Shown: positions 37,533 through 46,126 of the stretch, in pieces
Position numbering within the stretch: the stretch's first letter is position 1
Layout of the letters: the number at the start of each line of letters is the position of its first letter
NCBI RefSeq assembly: GCF_001653795.1
Contig: NZ_CP011514.1
Span: 4,358,279 to 4,422,278, forward strand
Length of the DNA: 64,000 bases
Direction: 5' to 3'
Source: Mitsuaria sp. 7
GTDB taxonomy: Bacteria; Pseudomonadota; Gammaproteobacteria; Burkholderiales; Burkholderiaceae_C
The notes under the pieces: model-generated
What the model saw: the letters and a program-made list of their open reading frames with translations, nothing else
Told to the model about the DNA's origin: nothing
Databases searched by the model: none
Made by a program: the position numbers and the translations under genes

Positions 37533-38687
37533 TCAACGCAGATCCGCCAGCGGATGCTCGCCCGTGAAGCGCGGCGCGAGCAGCGCATCCAGATGCGCAT
37601 CGCCGCCATCGTCCTGCGCGGCACCTTGCCAGCGCGGCGTCTTGTCCTTGTCGATCAACAGCGCCCGCACGCCTTCGGCGAAGTCCGGGAACACGCAGCA
37701 GCCGACCGAGGCCTGGTACTCCATCCGGAAGACCTCCGCCAGCGACGCATGCCGCAGGCGGCGCTGCAAGGCGATGGCGAGGACTGCCGACGTCGGCGAG
37801 CCTTTCTGGAAGGTCGCCCCCGCGGCCGCCAGCCACGAATCGTCCTCGCAGGCCAGCGAGCGCAGACGTGGCGCGATCGTGGCCAGCGTGTCGTGTGGTC
37901 CGATCAGCGCGTCGATGCGATCGCGATGCGGCGCGAGTTGGCCGGGCGCCAGTTCGGCGGAAGGCAGCGCACGCAGCAGGTCGTCGAGCCTTTCGGCATC
38001 CGCCGAGCGTTCGCCGTCCCATCGCGCATGCGCGATGGATTCGAGCAACGCGCCCTGGTCCTCGGCGCGCGCGGCGCGATCGGCCAGACCGGCCCAGAGC
38101 GCATCCGCCGCATTGAGCGGCGCGCCCGTGAGCGCGAGGAACAGCCCCGTGCGTCCCGGCAGCCGCGAGAGGAACCAGCTCCCGCCCACATCCGGATAGA
38201 GGCCCAGCGTGATCTCCGGCATCGCCAGCTTGCTGCGCGGCGTCACCACGCGGTGCGACGCCCCCGCCATCAGGCCGATGCCGCCGCCCATCACGATGCC
38301 GTGGCCCCAGACGAGCAGCGGCTTCGGGAAGCGATGGAGGGTGTGGTCGAGGCGGTACTCGCGTTCGAAGAAATCGGCGGCGTCGCGCGGCACCTTGCCG
38401 GCTCCGGCCGCGCGCATCGAGCGGTAGAGACCGACCACGTCACCGCCGGCGCAGAAGGCCTTCTCGCTGTTGCCGTCGAGGATCACGCCCGCCACCTGCG
38501 GATCGTCGGCCCACGCGTTGAACTGCGCCTGCAGCAGATCGACCATCGGCAGGGTCAGCGCGTTGAGGCTGGCCGGCGCGTTCAGCGTGGCATGGCCGAA
38601 GCGATGGCCCGACGCGGTCACGACGGTGCGGAACAGCACCGGTGCGTCGGCGTGTTCGCCTTGGCTCGTGTTCTGGGAAACGGTCAT
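37533..38687 (-). CDS. 3-hydroxyisobutyryl-CoA hydrolase (HIBCH-like)
   Basis: The 384-residue protein has the crotonase fold with the HIBCH pattern: GHATLNAPASLNALTLPMVDLLQAQFN, DGNSEKAFCAGGDV, GHGIVMGGGIGLMAGASHRVVTPRSKLAMPEITLGLYPDVGGSWFLSRLPG. The length is longer than hydratases, and the Glu in EITLGLYPDVG is the catalytic residue region. It hydrolyses 3-hydroxyisobutyryl-CoA to free acid, the step before mmsB. It follows the enoyl-CoA hydratase gene by nine bases. Confidence 0.93.
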   Translation of the reverse strand: MTVSQNTSQGEHADAPVLFRTVVTASGHRFGHATLNAPASLNALTLPMVDLLQAQFNAWADDPQVAGVILDGNSEKAFCAGGDVVGLYRSMRAAGAGKVPRDAADFFEREYRLDHTLHRFPKPLLVWGHGIVMGGGIGLMAGASHRVVTPRSKLAMPEITLGLYPDVGGSWFLSRLPGRTGLFLALTGAPLNAADALWAGLADRAARAEDQGALLESIAHARWDGERSADAERLDDLLRALPSAELAPGQLAPHRDRIDALIGPHDTLATIAPRLRSLACEDDSWLAAAGATFQKGSPTSAVLAIALQRRLRHASLAEVFRMEYQASVGCCVFPDFAEGVRALLIDKDKTPRWQGAAQDDGGDAHLDALLAPRFTGEHPLADLR

Positions 38688-38696
38688 CGTGCCTCC

Positions 38697-39500
38697 TCAG
38701 GCGTTGCGCCACTGCGGGCTGCGCTTGCCCAGGAAGGCTTGCACGCCTTCGCGCTGGTCCTCGGTCTCGAAGAGTCCGATGAAGGCCTCGCGCTCTGCGG
38801 CCAACTGCGATTGCGGCGGCGCGGTGCGCGCGCCCTGGATCAATCGCTTGCAAGCGGTGACGCTGGTGGGGCTCTGCGCCTGCACGCGCTCGGCCCATTG
38901 CAGCGCCTTCGCCAGCGCGCCACCCTTGGGCACCAGTTCATCAGCGAGCCCGATGCGCAGAGCCGTCTCGGCATCGACGCGCTCGCCCAGCAGCACCATG
39001 CGCTTGGCCCAGCTTTCGCCGACGGTCCAACTCAGCCACTGCGTCCCGCCGGCACACGGCAGCAGGCCGACGGTCGCCTCGGGCAACGCCACCACCGCAT
39101 GCGACTCCGCGATGCGCAGGTCGCAGGCCAGCGCGCACTCCAGGCCTCCGCCCATCGCATAGCCATTGATCGCTGCGACGCTGACGCCGCGGAAACCGGC
39201 GAGCGCTTCGAAGGCTTCGCCGAAGCGGCGGGCCATCGTCGCGGCGACGCCCTTGTCGCCATCGGCGAAGAGCTTCAGATCGGCGCCGGCGCTGAAGAAC
39301 TTCTCGCCGTCGCCGGTGATGACCAGCGCGTAGATCTCGCGGTCGCGGTTGAGATCGCCGACCAGCCGCGTCAGCGCGGCCAGGCTGTCCGCCGTCCACG
39401 TGTGTGCGGGTGGATTCGTCAGCGTGACGATCGCAGTGTGGCCGCGGCGTTCCAGCCGCAGACCGGCGTAAACCGCCGTGGTGTCGTGGGTGTCAGTCAT
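38697..39500 (-). CDS. Enoyl-CoA hydratase (methacrylyl-CoA step)
   Basis: The 267-residue crotonase has the LTNPPAHTWTADSLAAL start, FSAGADLKLF oxyanion hole, NGYAMGGGLECALACDLRI and ATVGLLPCAGGTQWLSW motifs. The third crotonase motif shows a Glu in ALPEATVGL and a Gly/Ala pair at the second catalytic place. In this operon it should hydrate methacrylyl-CoA to 3-hydroxyisobutyryl-CoA. The start is 205 bases downstream of the acyl-CoA dehydrogenase stop, the gap holding an inverted-repeat element. Confidence 0.92.
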   Translation of the reverse strand: MTDTHDTTAVYAGLRLERRGHTAIVTLTNPPAHTWTADSLAALTRLVGDLNRDREIYALVITGDGEKFFSAGADLKLFADGDKGVAATMARRFGEAFEALAGFRGVSVAAINGYAMGGGLECALACDLRIAESHAVVALPEATVGLLPCAGGTQWLSWTVGESWAKRMVLLGERVDAETALRIGLADELVPKGGALAKALQWAERVQAQSPTSVTACKRLIQGARTAPPQSQLAAEREAFIGLFETEDQREGVQAFLGKRSPQWRNA

Positions 39501-39561
39501 GAGGTCACAGATGTGAAGTTGTGGATGAGGTCGAGAGGTTGAAGGTCATCTGACTTCGACA

Positions 39562-39691
39562 GGCCGCTGGCCCTCACCCCTGCCCTCTCCCGCAAGCGGG
39601 AGAGGGAGCAAGAGGAGCCAGTGCTACGGGCAGAGCCGGTCGGACTCCCTCTCCCGCTTGCGGGAGAGGGTGGGGGTGAGGGCCAGCGGCC
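39562..39691. repeat. REP-like inverted repeat pair (46-base arms, 38-base loop)
   Basis: Arms at 39562-39607 and 39646-39691 are inverted complements that match at 44 of 46 positions. Each arm contains an internal palindrome of CCCTCTCCCGC and GCGGGAGAGGG around AA or TT, so the whole can fold into one long stem or two hairpins. This is the look of a proteobacterial repetitive extragenic element pair. It lies in the largest gap inside the valine operon and may attenuate or stabilise the transcript. Confidence 0.85.
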
Positions 39692-39705
39692 GCACGAAGT
39701 ACTCA

Positions 39706-40866
39706 TCACCGGATCGCCTCCGGCGCCTCGTCCAGCAACATCCGTCGCGCGACGATGACGCGCATGATTTCGTTGGTGCCTTCGAGGATCTGATGCACGC
39801 GCGCGTCGCGCAGATAGCGCTCCAGCGGGTACTCGCGGATGTAGCCGTAGCCGCCGTGGATCTGCAGCGCCTCGTTGCAGACGCTGAAGCCGATGTCCGT
39901 GGCCAAGCGCTTGGCCATCGCGCAATACACCTGCGCGTCGGGCGACTTCGCATCCAGCTTGGACGCGGCGAGCCGCACCATCTGCCGCGCCGACACCAGC
40001 TCGGTCGCCATGTCGGCGAGCTTGAACTGCAGCACCTGCATGTCGGCCAGCGCGCGGCCAAACTGGTGGCGCTCATGCATGTAGCGCTGGGCCGCGGCCA
40101 GCGCGCCCTGCGCGGCGCCGACCGAGCAGGTCGCGATGTTGATGCGTCCGCCGTCCAGCCCCTGCATCGCGATGCGGAAGCCCTGCCCTTCCTCGCCGAG
40201 CAGATGCGACGCCGGCACGCGCACGCCGTCGAAGGCGATGGCGCGCGTGGGCTGGCTGTTCCAGCCCATCTTCTCTTCCTTGCGGCCGTACTGGACGCCG
40301 GGCGAGTCGCCTTCAACGAGGAACGCGGAGATCCCATCCGCCCCCGCCCCGCCGGTGCGCGCCATCACGACCAGCACGTCCGTCGCACCGGCGCCGGAGA
40401 TGAAGGCCTTGTTGCCATCGATCACGTACTCGTCGCCGTCGCGACGCGCGGTCGTGCGCAGCGAGGCGGCGTCCGACCCCGAGCCGGGCTCGGTCAGGCA
40501 GTACGACGCCAGCTTCGTTCCACTGCACAAGGCCGGACCGAATCGCCGGGCGATCTCCTCCGTCGCATACGTGCTCACCATCCACGCGGCCATGTTGTGG
40601 ATGCTGAGGAACGCGGTGGTCGACGGGCAGGCCGTGGCAAGTTCCTCCAGCACGATGGTCGCGTCCAGCCGCGGCAGCCCGAGCCCGCCGCGCTCCGCCG
40701 GCGCATACAACCCGCAGAAGCCGAGCTCCCCCGCATGGCGCAGCGTGTCGCGCGGGAAGATCGACTGCGCGTCCCACTCCGCCGCGTGCGGCGCCATCTC
40801 GTCGCGGGCGAAGTCGCGCGCCGCCTGCTGGAAGGCGCGTTGCTGCTCGTCGAGCTCGAAGTCCAT
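39706..40866 (-). CDS. Acyl-CoA dehydrogenase (isobutyryl-CoA type)
   Basis: The 386-residue flavoprotein has the acyl-CoA dehydrogenase fold: MDFELDEQQRAFQQAARDFARDEMAPHAAEWD start, CLTEPGSGSDAASLRTTA, MGWNSQPTRAIAFDGVRVPASHLLG and IHGGYGYIREYPLERYLRDARVHQILEGTNEIMRV with catalytic base Glu362. In the mmsA operon it should oxidise isobutyryl-CoA to methacrylyl-CoA. Short/branched-chain specificity is inferred from operon context and resemblance to ACAD8. It begins 29 bases after mmsA. Confidence 0.93.
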   Translation of the reverse strand: MDFELDEQQRAFQQAARDFARDEMAPHAAEWDAQSIFPRDTLRHAGELGFCGLYAPAERGGLGLPRLDATIVLEELATACPSTTAFLSIHNMAAWMVSTYATEEIARRFGPALCSGTKLASYCLTEPGSGSDAASLRTTARRDGDEYVIDGNKAFISGAGATDVLVVMARTGGAGADGISAFLVEGDSPGVQYGRKEEKMGWNSQPTRAIAFDGVRVPASHLLGEEGQGFRIAMQGLDGGRINIATCSVGAAQGALAAAQRYMHERHQFGRALADMQVLQFKLADMATELVSARQMVRLAASKLDAKSPDAQVYCAMAKRLATDIGFSVCNEALQIHGGYGYIREYPLERYLRDARVHQILEGTNEIMRVIVARRMLLDEAPEAIR

Positions 40867-40895
40867 CAGGTCCTCACCGGTTCAGGAGTCGCGGC

Positions 40896-42404
40896 TCACT
40901 TGAGGCTGATCGTCGTGTTGACGCCGCCGGTGGAGGCGTCGTCGAACCAGCGCGCGGTGACGGTCTTCGTCTGCGTGTAGAAGAGGACGACCTGCTTGCC
41001 GTAGGGTCCGAGGTCGCCGAGCTTCGACGCGCGCGATCCGGTGAACGAGAACATCGGCACCGGCACCGGGATGGGCACGTTGATGCCGACCTGGCCGATG
41101 TCGATCTCGTCCTCGAATCGACGCGCGGCCGCGCCGGACTGCGTGAACAGCGCGGTGCCGTTGCCGTTCGGATTGGCGTTGATCATCGCGATCGCGTCGT
41201 CGAGCGTCGCAGCCTCAGCGACGCACAGGACCGGGCCGAAGACCTCCTGGTCGTAGATCGTCATGCCGGGCTTCACGCCGCTGAAGACCGTCGGGCCGAC
41301 GAAGTTGCCTTCCTTCAACTGACCGCTGAGCGGCGGCAGCCGCCCGTCGAGGGCCAGCGTCGCGCCATCCTCGATGCCCAGAGCGATCAGGCGTTCCACG
41401 CGATCGCGCGCCGCGCAGGAGATCAGCGGACCGACGTCCGTCGTCGCCGAATCGCCGGCGCCCACGCTCAGTCCCTTGGCCTTGGCGATCAGGTCCGGCA
41501 GCCACTCGCGCGCGGCGCCGACAAGCACCGCGACCGACACCGCCATGCAACGCTGCCCCGCCGCACCGAAAGCGGCGCCGGCGAGCGCGTTGAGCGTCTG
41601 TTCCTTGTGCGCGTCCGGCAGCACGACGGCGTGGTTCTTCGCGCCCATCATGCATTGCACGCGCTTGCCGGACTTGACCGCGCGGTCGTGCACGAGCGTG
41701 CCCACGCGCGTCGAGCCGACGAAGGAGATGGCGCGGATGTCGGCGTGGTCGCACAGCGCGTTGACGACGTCCTCGCCGCCGTGCACGACGTTGAGCACGC
41801 CCTTCGGGATGCCGGCCTCCAGCGCCAGTTCCACGAGCCGCATCGTCACCATCGGATCCTGCTCCGACGGTTTGAGCACGAAGGTGTTGCCGCAGGCGAT
41901 GGCCATCGGGAACATCCACAGCGGGATCATCGCTGGGAAGTTGAACGGCGTGATGCCGGCGCAGACGCCCAGCGGCTGCAGCAGGGTGTAGGTGTCGACG
42001 CCGCCGGCGACGTTGTGGGCGCGCTCGCCCATCTGCAGCGAGCCGATGTTGGCCGCGTGCTCCACGACCTCGAGCCCGCGGAACACGTCGCCTTCGGCAT
42101 CGGCGAGGGTCTTGCCCTGCTCGGCGGTGAGCGTCGCGGCCAGCGACTTGATGTTGTCGCGGATCAGTTGCTGGTACTTCAGGAAGATGCGCGCGCGCTG
42201 CCCGATGGGCACCTTGCGCCAGGTCTTGAAGGCGTCCTGCGCGGCGGCGATGGCGGCCTCGACTTCATCGGGCGTGGCCATCGGCACGCGGGCCAGGCGT
42301 TGCTGCGTCGCGGGGTTGATCACGTCGCGCCACTCGGTGCTGCGCGACTGGACGAACTCGCCGTTGATCAACAACGGAATACGGGGCAACTCTTCGCGGC
42401 TCAT
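40896..42404 (-). CDS. mmsA: Methylmalonate-semialdehyde dehydrogenase (CoA-acylating)
   Basis: The 502-residue aldehyde dehydrogenase has [32 protein letters not shown], a [32 protein letters not shown] region and catalytic Cys286 ([17 protein letters not shown]), all typical of MmsA. It converts methylmalonate semialdehyde to propionyl-CoA, the last step of valine breakdown. It is the first gene of the operon and is divergent from an ScfR-like regulator; the promoter region has three matching boxes. The ATG at 42404 follows from homology. Confidence 0.95.
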   Translation of the reverse strand: MSREELPRIPLLINGEFVQSRSTEWRDVINPATQQRLARVPMATPDEVEAAIAAAQDAFKTWRKVPIGQRARIFLKYQQLIRDNIKSLAATLTAEQGKTLADAEGDVFRGLEVVEHAANIGSLQMGERAHNVAGGVDTYTLLQPLGVCAGITPFNFPAMIPLWMFPMAIACGNTFVLKPSEQDPMVTMRLVELALEAGIPKGVLNVVHGGEDVVNALCDHADIRAISFVGSTRVGTLVHDRAVKSGKRVQCMMGAKNHAVVLPDAHKEQTLNALAGAAFGAAGQRCMAVSVAVLVGAAREWLPDLIAKAKGLSVGAGDSATTDVGPLISCAARDRVERLIALGIEDGATLALDGRLPPLSGQLKEGNFVGPTVFSGVKPGMTIYDQEVFGPVLCVAEAATLDDAIAMINANPNGNGTALFTQSGAAARRFEDEIDIGQVGINVPIPVPVPMFSFTGSRASKLGDLGPYGKQVVLFYTQTKTVTARWFDDASTGGVNTTISLK

Positions 42405-42495
42405 GCACGGTCTCCAGCAGATCGATGCCATCGTGGCGACCGGTTTCGCGAACCATTCGCGACCCTTTTGGCGGCGCACTCGACGGTGGGTTGAA

Positions 42496-42610
42496 TTTCA
42501 CAGAGAATCTATCCACACACTTTGCAAGACGCCAGCGCCTCCTCTTGTGAAGCGGTGCCGCGGCAAAACACTCCACAAGAATTCTGTGAAATCAGCGAAT
42601 CCTGTGAAAC
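42496..42610. promoter_or_regulatory. Three GAATxCTGTGAAA-like boxes between mmsA and ScfR gene
   Basis: One box is inverted at 42496-42509 (reads GATTCTCTGTGAAA on the minus strand). Two are direct at 42579-42592 (GAATTCTGTGAAAT) and 42597-42610 (GAATCCTGTGAAAC), 18 bases apart. The last ends two bases before the ScfR start. The layout suggests a regulator that binds several sites, controlling mmsA and repressing itself. A weaker CTTGTGAAG lies at 42544-42552. Confidence 0.6.
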
Positions 42611-42612
42611 GC

Positions 42613-44118
42613 ATGGCCTCTCCCACCGGCACCCCGGCCAGCTCGTCGCGCAAGCTGTTCATCGGACCGCGGATCCGTCGCCTGCGCGAGCAGCTGCAGT
42701 GGAACCAGGCCGAGCTGGCGAGCCGTCTCGGCCTGTCGCTGAGCTACGTGTCGCAGATCGAGACCAACCAGCGGCCGGTCACGGCGAGCGTGCTGATCAA
42801 GCTCGCCGAGGTCTTCGGCGGCGGCATCGGGCAGTTTTCGGAGGAGCAGGACCAGCAGCTGCTCGCCGATCTCGATGCGGCGCTGCGCGACCGCTCGCTG
42901 ACGACGACGGTGATGGCTCCGGCGCAGGTCGCGCGGCTGGTGGAGCAGGCGCCGGAACTGGCGGAGTCCTACGTCGCGCTGCATCAGCGCTACCTGCGCC
43001 TGCAGGACGAGCACTCGCAGATGATCGACCGCTTCTACGGCGAGCAGGGCCGCGAGGCGGCGGGCGCGACGCCCTCGTTCCGCGGCGAGCCGCTGCCGCA
43101 CGAGGCGGTGCGTGATCACCTGAACCGCCGCAACAACCACCTCGATGACCTGGACCTGCGCGGCGAGCAGTTGGCGGAGTCGCTCGGTCTGGTGCCGGGT
43201 CATCGCGCGCAGCCGCTGCGCGATCTGCTGCTGCAGCGCTACGGCATCAGGACCGAAGTGGGCGACGAGGCCGAGACGCGGGAAGAGACGTCCGACGCCT
43301 TCCTGCGGCACTACGACGCGCGCCGGCGGCTGCTGCGCATGCCGCGGTTCCTGAGCGACGCGCAGCAGGCGTTCCAGCTCGCGACGCAGTACGCGCTGAT
43401 CGCCGAGGCCGATGCCATCGAGGCGGAACTCGGTGCCGGTGCCTTCGTCGATGAAGCGACGCGCGCGCTGGCCCGCCAAGGCTTCGCGCACTACTTCGCC
43501 GGCGCGACGCTGCTGCCGTATGGCGAGTTCCTGACGACGGCCCGCAACGCGCGCTACGACATCGAGCTGCTGCAGCAGCGCTTCCAGGTGAGCGTCGAGA
43601 CGGTCTGCCATCGGCTCTCGACGCTGCAGCGCAACGGCAACCGCGGCGTGCCGTTCTACTTCGTCCGCGTGGACCAGGCGGGCAACATCTCCAAGCGGCA
43701 GAGCGCGACGAGTTTCCACTTCGCGCGACACGGCGGCGCATGCCCGCTGTGGCACGTGCACGAGGCCTTCGCGCAGCCGGGTCGCTTCCTCACGCAGATC
43801 GCGGAGATGCCCGACGGCAGCCGCTTCTTCGGCATCGCCCGCACGATCGAGCGGCACGGCGGTGGCGGCTACCTCGCGCGTCGCAAGCTCTTCGCGATCG
43901 GCTTGGGCTGCGACATCTCGCATGCGCGGGAGCTGGTGTACGCGGAAGGCCTGAGCTTCGACGAGAGCACCGTGTCCAAGCAGGCGATCCCCATCGGCCC
44001 CGGCTGCCGCGTGTGCCCGCGCGAGCACTGCGTCCAGCGCGCGTTCCCGCCCGCGGGCAAGGCGCTGGTGGCGGACAGCGACAGCGAGTCGCTGGTGTCG
44101 TATCGGTTCACGGGCTGA
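42613..44118 (+). CDS. ScfR/RamB-like XRE-family metabolic regulator
   Basis: The 501-residue protein has an XRE helix-turn-helix (GPRIRRLREQLQWNQAELASRLGLSLSYVSQIETNQRPVTASVLIKLAEVF, about 18-68), a middle region of the IrrE/M78 type (MPRFLSDAQQAFQLATQYALIAEADAIEAELGA) and a C-terminal DUF2083 part with a Cys cluster (CRVCPREHC). This is the short-chain fatty acyl regulator (ScfR) family, which includes propionate and acetate regulators. Being divergent from the valine operon, it likely responds to a CoA ester or short-chain acid from it. The start at 42613 has no clear ribosome site. Confidence 0.88.
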   Translation: MASPTGTPASSSRKLFIGPRIRRLREQLQWNQAELASRLGLSLSYVSQIETNQRPVTASVLIKLAEVFGGGIGQFSEEQDQQLLADLDAALRDRSLTTTVMAPAQVARLVEQAPELAESYVALHQRYLRLQDEHSQMIDRFYGEQGREAAGATPSFRGEPLPHEAVRDHLNRRNNHLDDLDLRGEQLAESLGLVPGHRAQPLRDLLLQRYGIRTEVGDEAETREETSDAFLRHYDARRRLLRMPRFLSDAQQAFQLATQYALIAEADAIEAELGAGAFVDEATRALARQGFAHYFAGATLLPYGEFLTTARNARYDIELLQQRFQVSVETVCHRLSTLQRNGNRGVPFYFVRVDQAGNISKRQSATSFHFARHGGACPLWHVHEAFAQPGRFLTQIAEMPDGSRFFGIARTIERHGGGGYLARRKLFAIGLGCDISHARELVYAEGLSFDESTVSKQAIPIGPGCRVCPREHCVQRAFPPAGKALVADSDSESLVSYRFTG

Positions 44119-44175
44119 GAGCGATTCGACCGGCCACTTCACGCTGAGCACACCATCGGCCCCTACGCTGCGCCG

Positions 44176-44760
44176 ATGTCTTGTCAAGCGCCGCCAATGA
44201 TTCCTGTCGACGCCGCACGCAGGCGCCGTTCGTTCGTCCCTGTGGCGATCTTTGCCGTCGGCGTTTTCGCTCTGTCGTTCTACGAATTGGAGATCGATCC
44301 GCTCATCGGCTTCCTGCTCAAGCTGACGGTCTTCACCTGCGGGATCATGGCGCCTCGCCGCACTGCCATTGGTGCGTGGCGAGGCGAGGATCGATGGCGC
44401 TGCCGCGTCGCATGCACGGTCACGTTCCTGATATGGGCAGCCTGGATTTCCGGCGGCGTGAACGTCGTCGCCAGGCAGGCCTGGTTCTGGAAAGAACGGG
44501 CCTTCTTCGACCGGGCCGTCCGCGAAGCCGCAGACGGACGGGTGCCGTCATGCGTGGCGACGAAACGGTGCATCCATGAACCCGGGCGCGGCGCGGATCT
44601 CGCCTTCCCCATGGGCGGAATTCTGGACAACTGGTACGGCGTGGTCCACGCGCCTGCCTGGCAGGATCCTTCGTTCGATCGCGATCGGTCAAGCTTCGAC
44701 GGTGATCTGGTGGGATGCGATCACCTGAACGGGCCGTACTTCATCTGCAGTTTCACGTAG
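44176..44760 (+). CDS. Membrane protein of unknown function
   Basis: The 194-residue protein has three hydrophobic segments (about residues 21-36, 43-58 and 79-98) after a basic start and a polar Cys-containing C-terminal half (CVATKRCIHEPGRG, VGCDHLNGPYFICSF) that would face the periplasm. It is a small integral membrane protein with possible disulfides; no family is recognised. It stands alone after the ScfR gene on the same strand. Met8 is an alternative start. Confidence 0.5.
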   Translation: MSCQAPPMIPVDAARRRRSFVPVAIFAVGVFALSFYELEIDPLIGFLLKLTVFTCGIMAPRRTAIGAWRGEDRWRCRVACTVTFLIWAAWISGGVNVVARQAWFWKERAFFDRAVREAADGRVPSCVATKRCIHEPGRGADLAFPMGGILDNWYGVVHAPAWQDPSFDRDRSSFDGDLVGCDHLNGPYFICSFT

Positions 44761-44801
44761 CGTCGAAGATGCCAAGCGACTAGGCATGGCAACATCCCCG
44801 C

Positions 44802-45065
44802 ATGCCCGCCTACGCTTGGTCCTGCCTGTCCTGCGGCCGCTCGAACGCGGCCGCCTGCGAGCGTTGCAGCGAATGCGCCTGCCCCGCTGCGCCACGCTCA
44901 AGCCAGATCGAAGACGCCCGGCGCCGGTACACGCAGCGCGGCGGTACGCTCGAGAACGATGCCAGGATGGCTGCGACCTGGGACCCTGACCCCTTCGGTC
45001 TGTTGATCAGGCTGTTTTTCGCCCTCCTGCTGGGCTGCTGGCCTCGGCGAAGAGGCGAAGGCTGA
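44802..45065 (+). CDS. Small zinc-ribbon protein
   Basis: The 87-residue protein begins with AYAWSCLSCGRSNAAACERCSECACPAA, an arrangement of CxxC, then CxxC, then another Cys that fits a zinc ribbon, followed by a charged region and a short hydrophobic C-terminal segment (LLIRLFFALLLGCW). This suggests a zinc-ribbon domain tethered to a membrane. No named family. Real or not is uncertain, but the cysteine spacing is unlikely to be chance. Confidence 0.5.
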   Translation: MPAYAWSCLSCGRSNAAACERCSECACPAAPRSSQIEDARRRYTQRGGTLENDARMAATWDPDPFGLLIRLFFALLLGCWPRRRGEG

Positions 45066-45198
45066 CATCGCTCCTTGAACAGGCCGGGAAAGCGGGGATC
45101 CCTTCATCACTCAACGGGAAACTTTCCGATCGCCGGCGCCGGGACCCGTCTTCGCTGAGAGCGCCTAATGGGGTTCACAAGCAATGCTGGAGTGGACG

Positions 45199-45498
45199 AT
45201 GAAGCGCAGTACCAAGCCCCACCCTGACAAGAGACAACGACCCGGCGACGACCGTGCGCTGTCCACCGCGGAGCGATCGGAGCTTCAACGACAAGGCGCG
45301 AAGGCCGCGGTGCGTGGCGACGGATCCTCCGGCAATCCGATGGACGAGGCGTCCAACCTGCCGACGAACACGGGCGAGTGCTCCGATTTGTGGAAGGAGC
45401 GCAAGGACGCGTGGCAAAGCGGCCACGAGGCCCAGACGAGGACGGACGACAAGGCAGCCGCACGCAGCGACACCGACCGCCCGAAGGACGAGCACTAG
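45199..45498 (+). CDS. Small hydrophilic protein of unknown function
   Basis: The 99-residue protein starts at an ATG preceded by GGAG at a good spacing. It is rich in Lys, Asp, Arg and Ala with no hydrophobic segment and is probably disordered; one EASNLPTNTGECSDLWKERKDAWQ stretch is the most structured. An ATG at 45184 adds five residues. No family recognised. It belongs to a run of small unrecognised genes. Confidence 0.45.
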   Translation: MKRSTKPHPDKRQRPGDDRALSTAERSELQRQGAKAAVRGDGSSGNPMDEASNLPTNTGECSDLWKERKDAWQSGHEAQTRTDDKAAARSDTDRPKDEH

Positions 45499-45718
45499 AT
45501 CGCCAGCCACCTGACCCGGCAAGGCCGCTCCACGTTTGCTCGATATCGGCCCGGATTACCGGGCGACTTCCTGCGGTCACTCCTCGCTCATTGCCGCGAA
45601 GCGATGCCGCCGGCGAACGACGCCAAGCACGCCTGTCCTTTCGTCAGGCCCAATGAGTCAGGGCCTCGGACTTGCCTGCCTCCGTTGAGCCGGCTTCCCG
45701 GCACAACGAAAGCCCCTC

Positions 45719-45979
45719 ATGAACAGCAGCACCTCGCCTGTCGGCACGCTCGTCAATGGTCCGGCCAAGCCCGAGAACGAAGACGACGATCCGGTCGGGG
45801 ACAACAAGCCCGTGGAAGGAGCGCCGGGGGAAAAGATCCCGGAGGAAGAAATTCCCGAGGGCAGCGACGTGCGACCGCGCGATCCCCTCAACGGCCATCA
45901 CTCGGATGAAGACGCACGGAGCCAGCCGGCCCGCCAGCCGTCGTCCGACAGCAAGCTGCCGCAATCCAGCCGGGGCTGA
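45719..45979 (+). CDS. Small acidic disordered protein
   Basis: The 86-residue protein has many Pro, Glu, Asp and Ser residues (NEDDDPVGDNKPVEGAPGEKIPEEEIPEG and similar) and no hydrophobic core or signal peptide. Probably intrinsically disordered. No family recognised; a weak ribosome site and the amino-acid bias leave the call tentative. It is 147 bases before the PPVTQ-repeat lipoprotein on the same strand. Confidence 0.4.
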   Translation: MNSSTSPVGTLVNGPAKPENEDDDPVGDNKPVEGAPGEKIPEEEIPEGSDVRPRDPLNGHHSDEDARSQPARQPSSDSKLPQSSRG

Positions 45980-46126
45980 CGCCGTCCAGGCGCCACCGGT
46001 CGAGACCTGACCCCTTGAATGAGGGGCCGCCCTGGGCGCGGCCCGGGAATCGCACGCGCGCACGTCAGAATCGCGCGCCGACGGTGACGCAGTTCACCCG
46101 GTTCCGAGTTCCAGGGAGAAGTTTTC

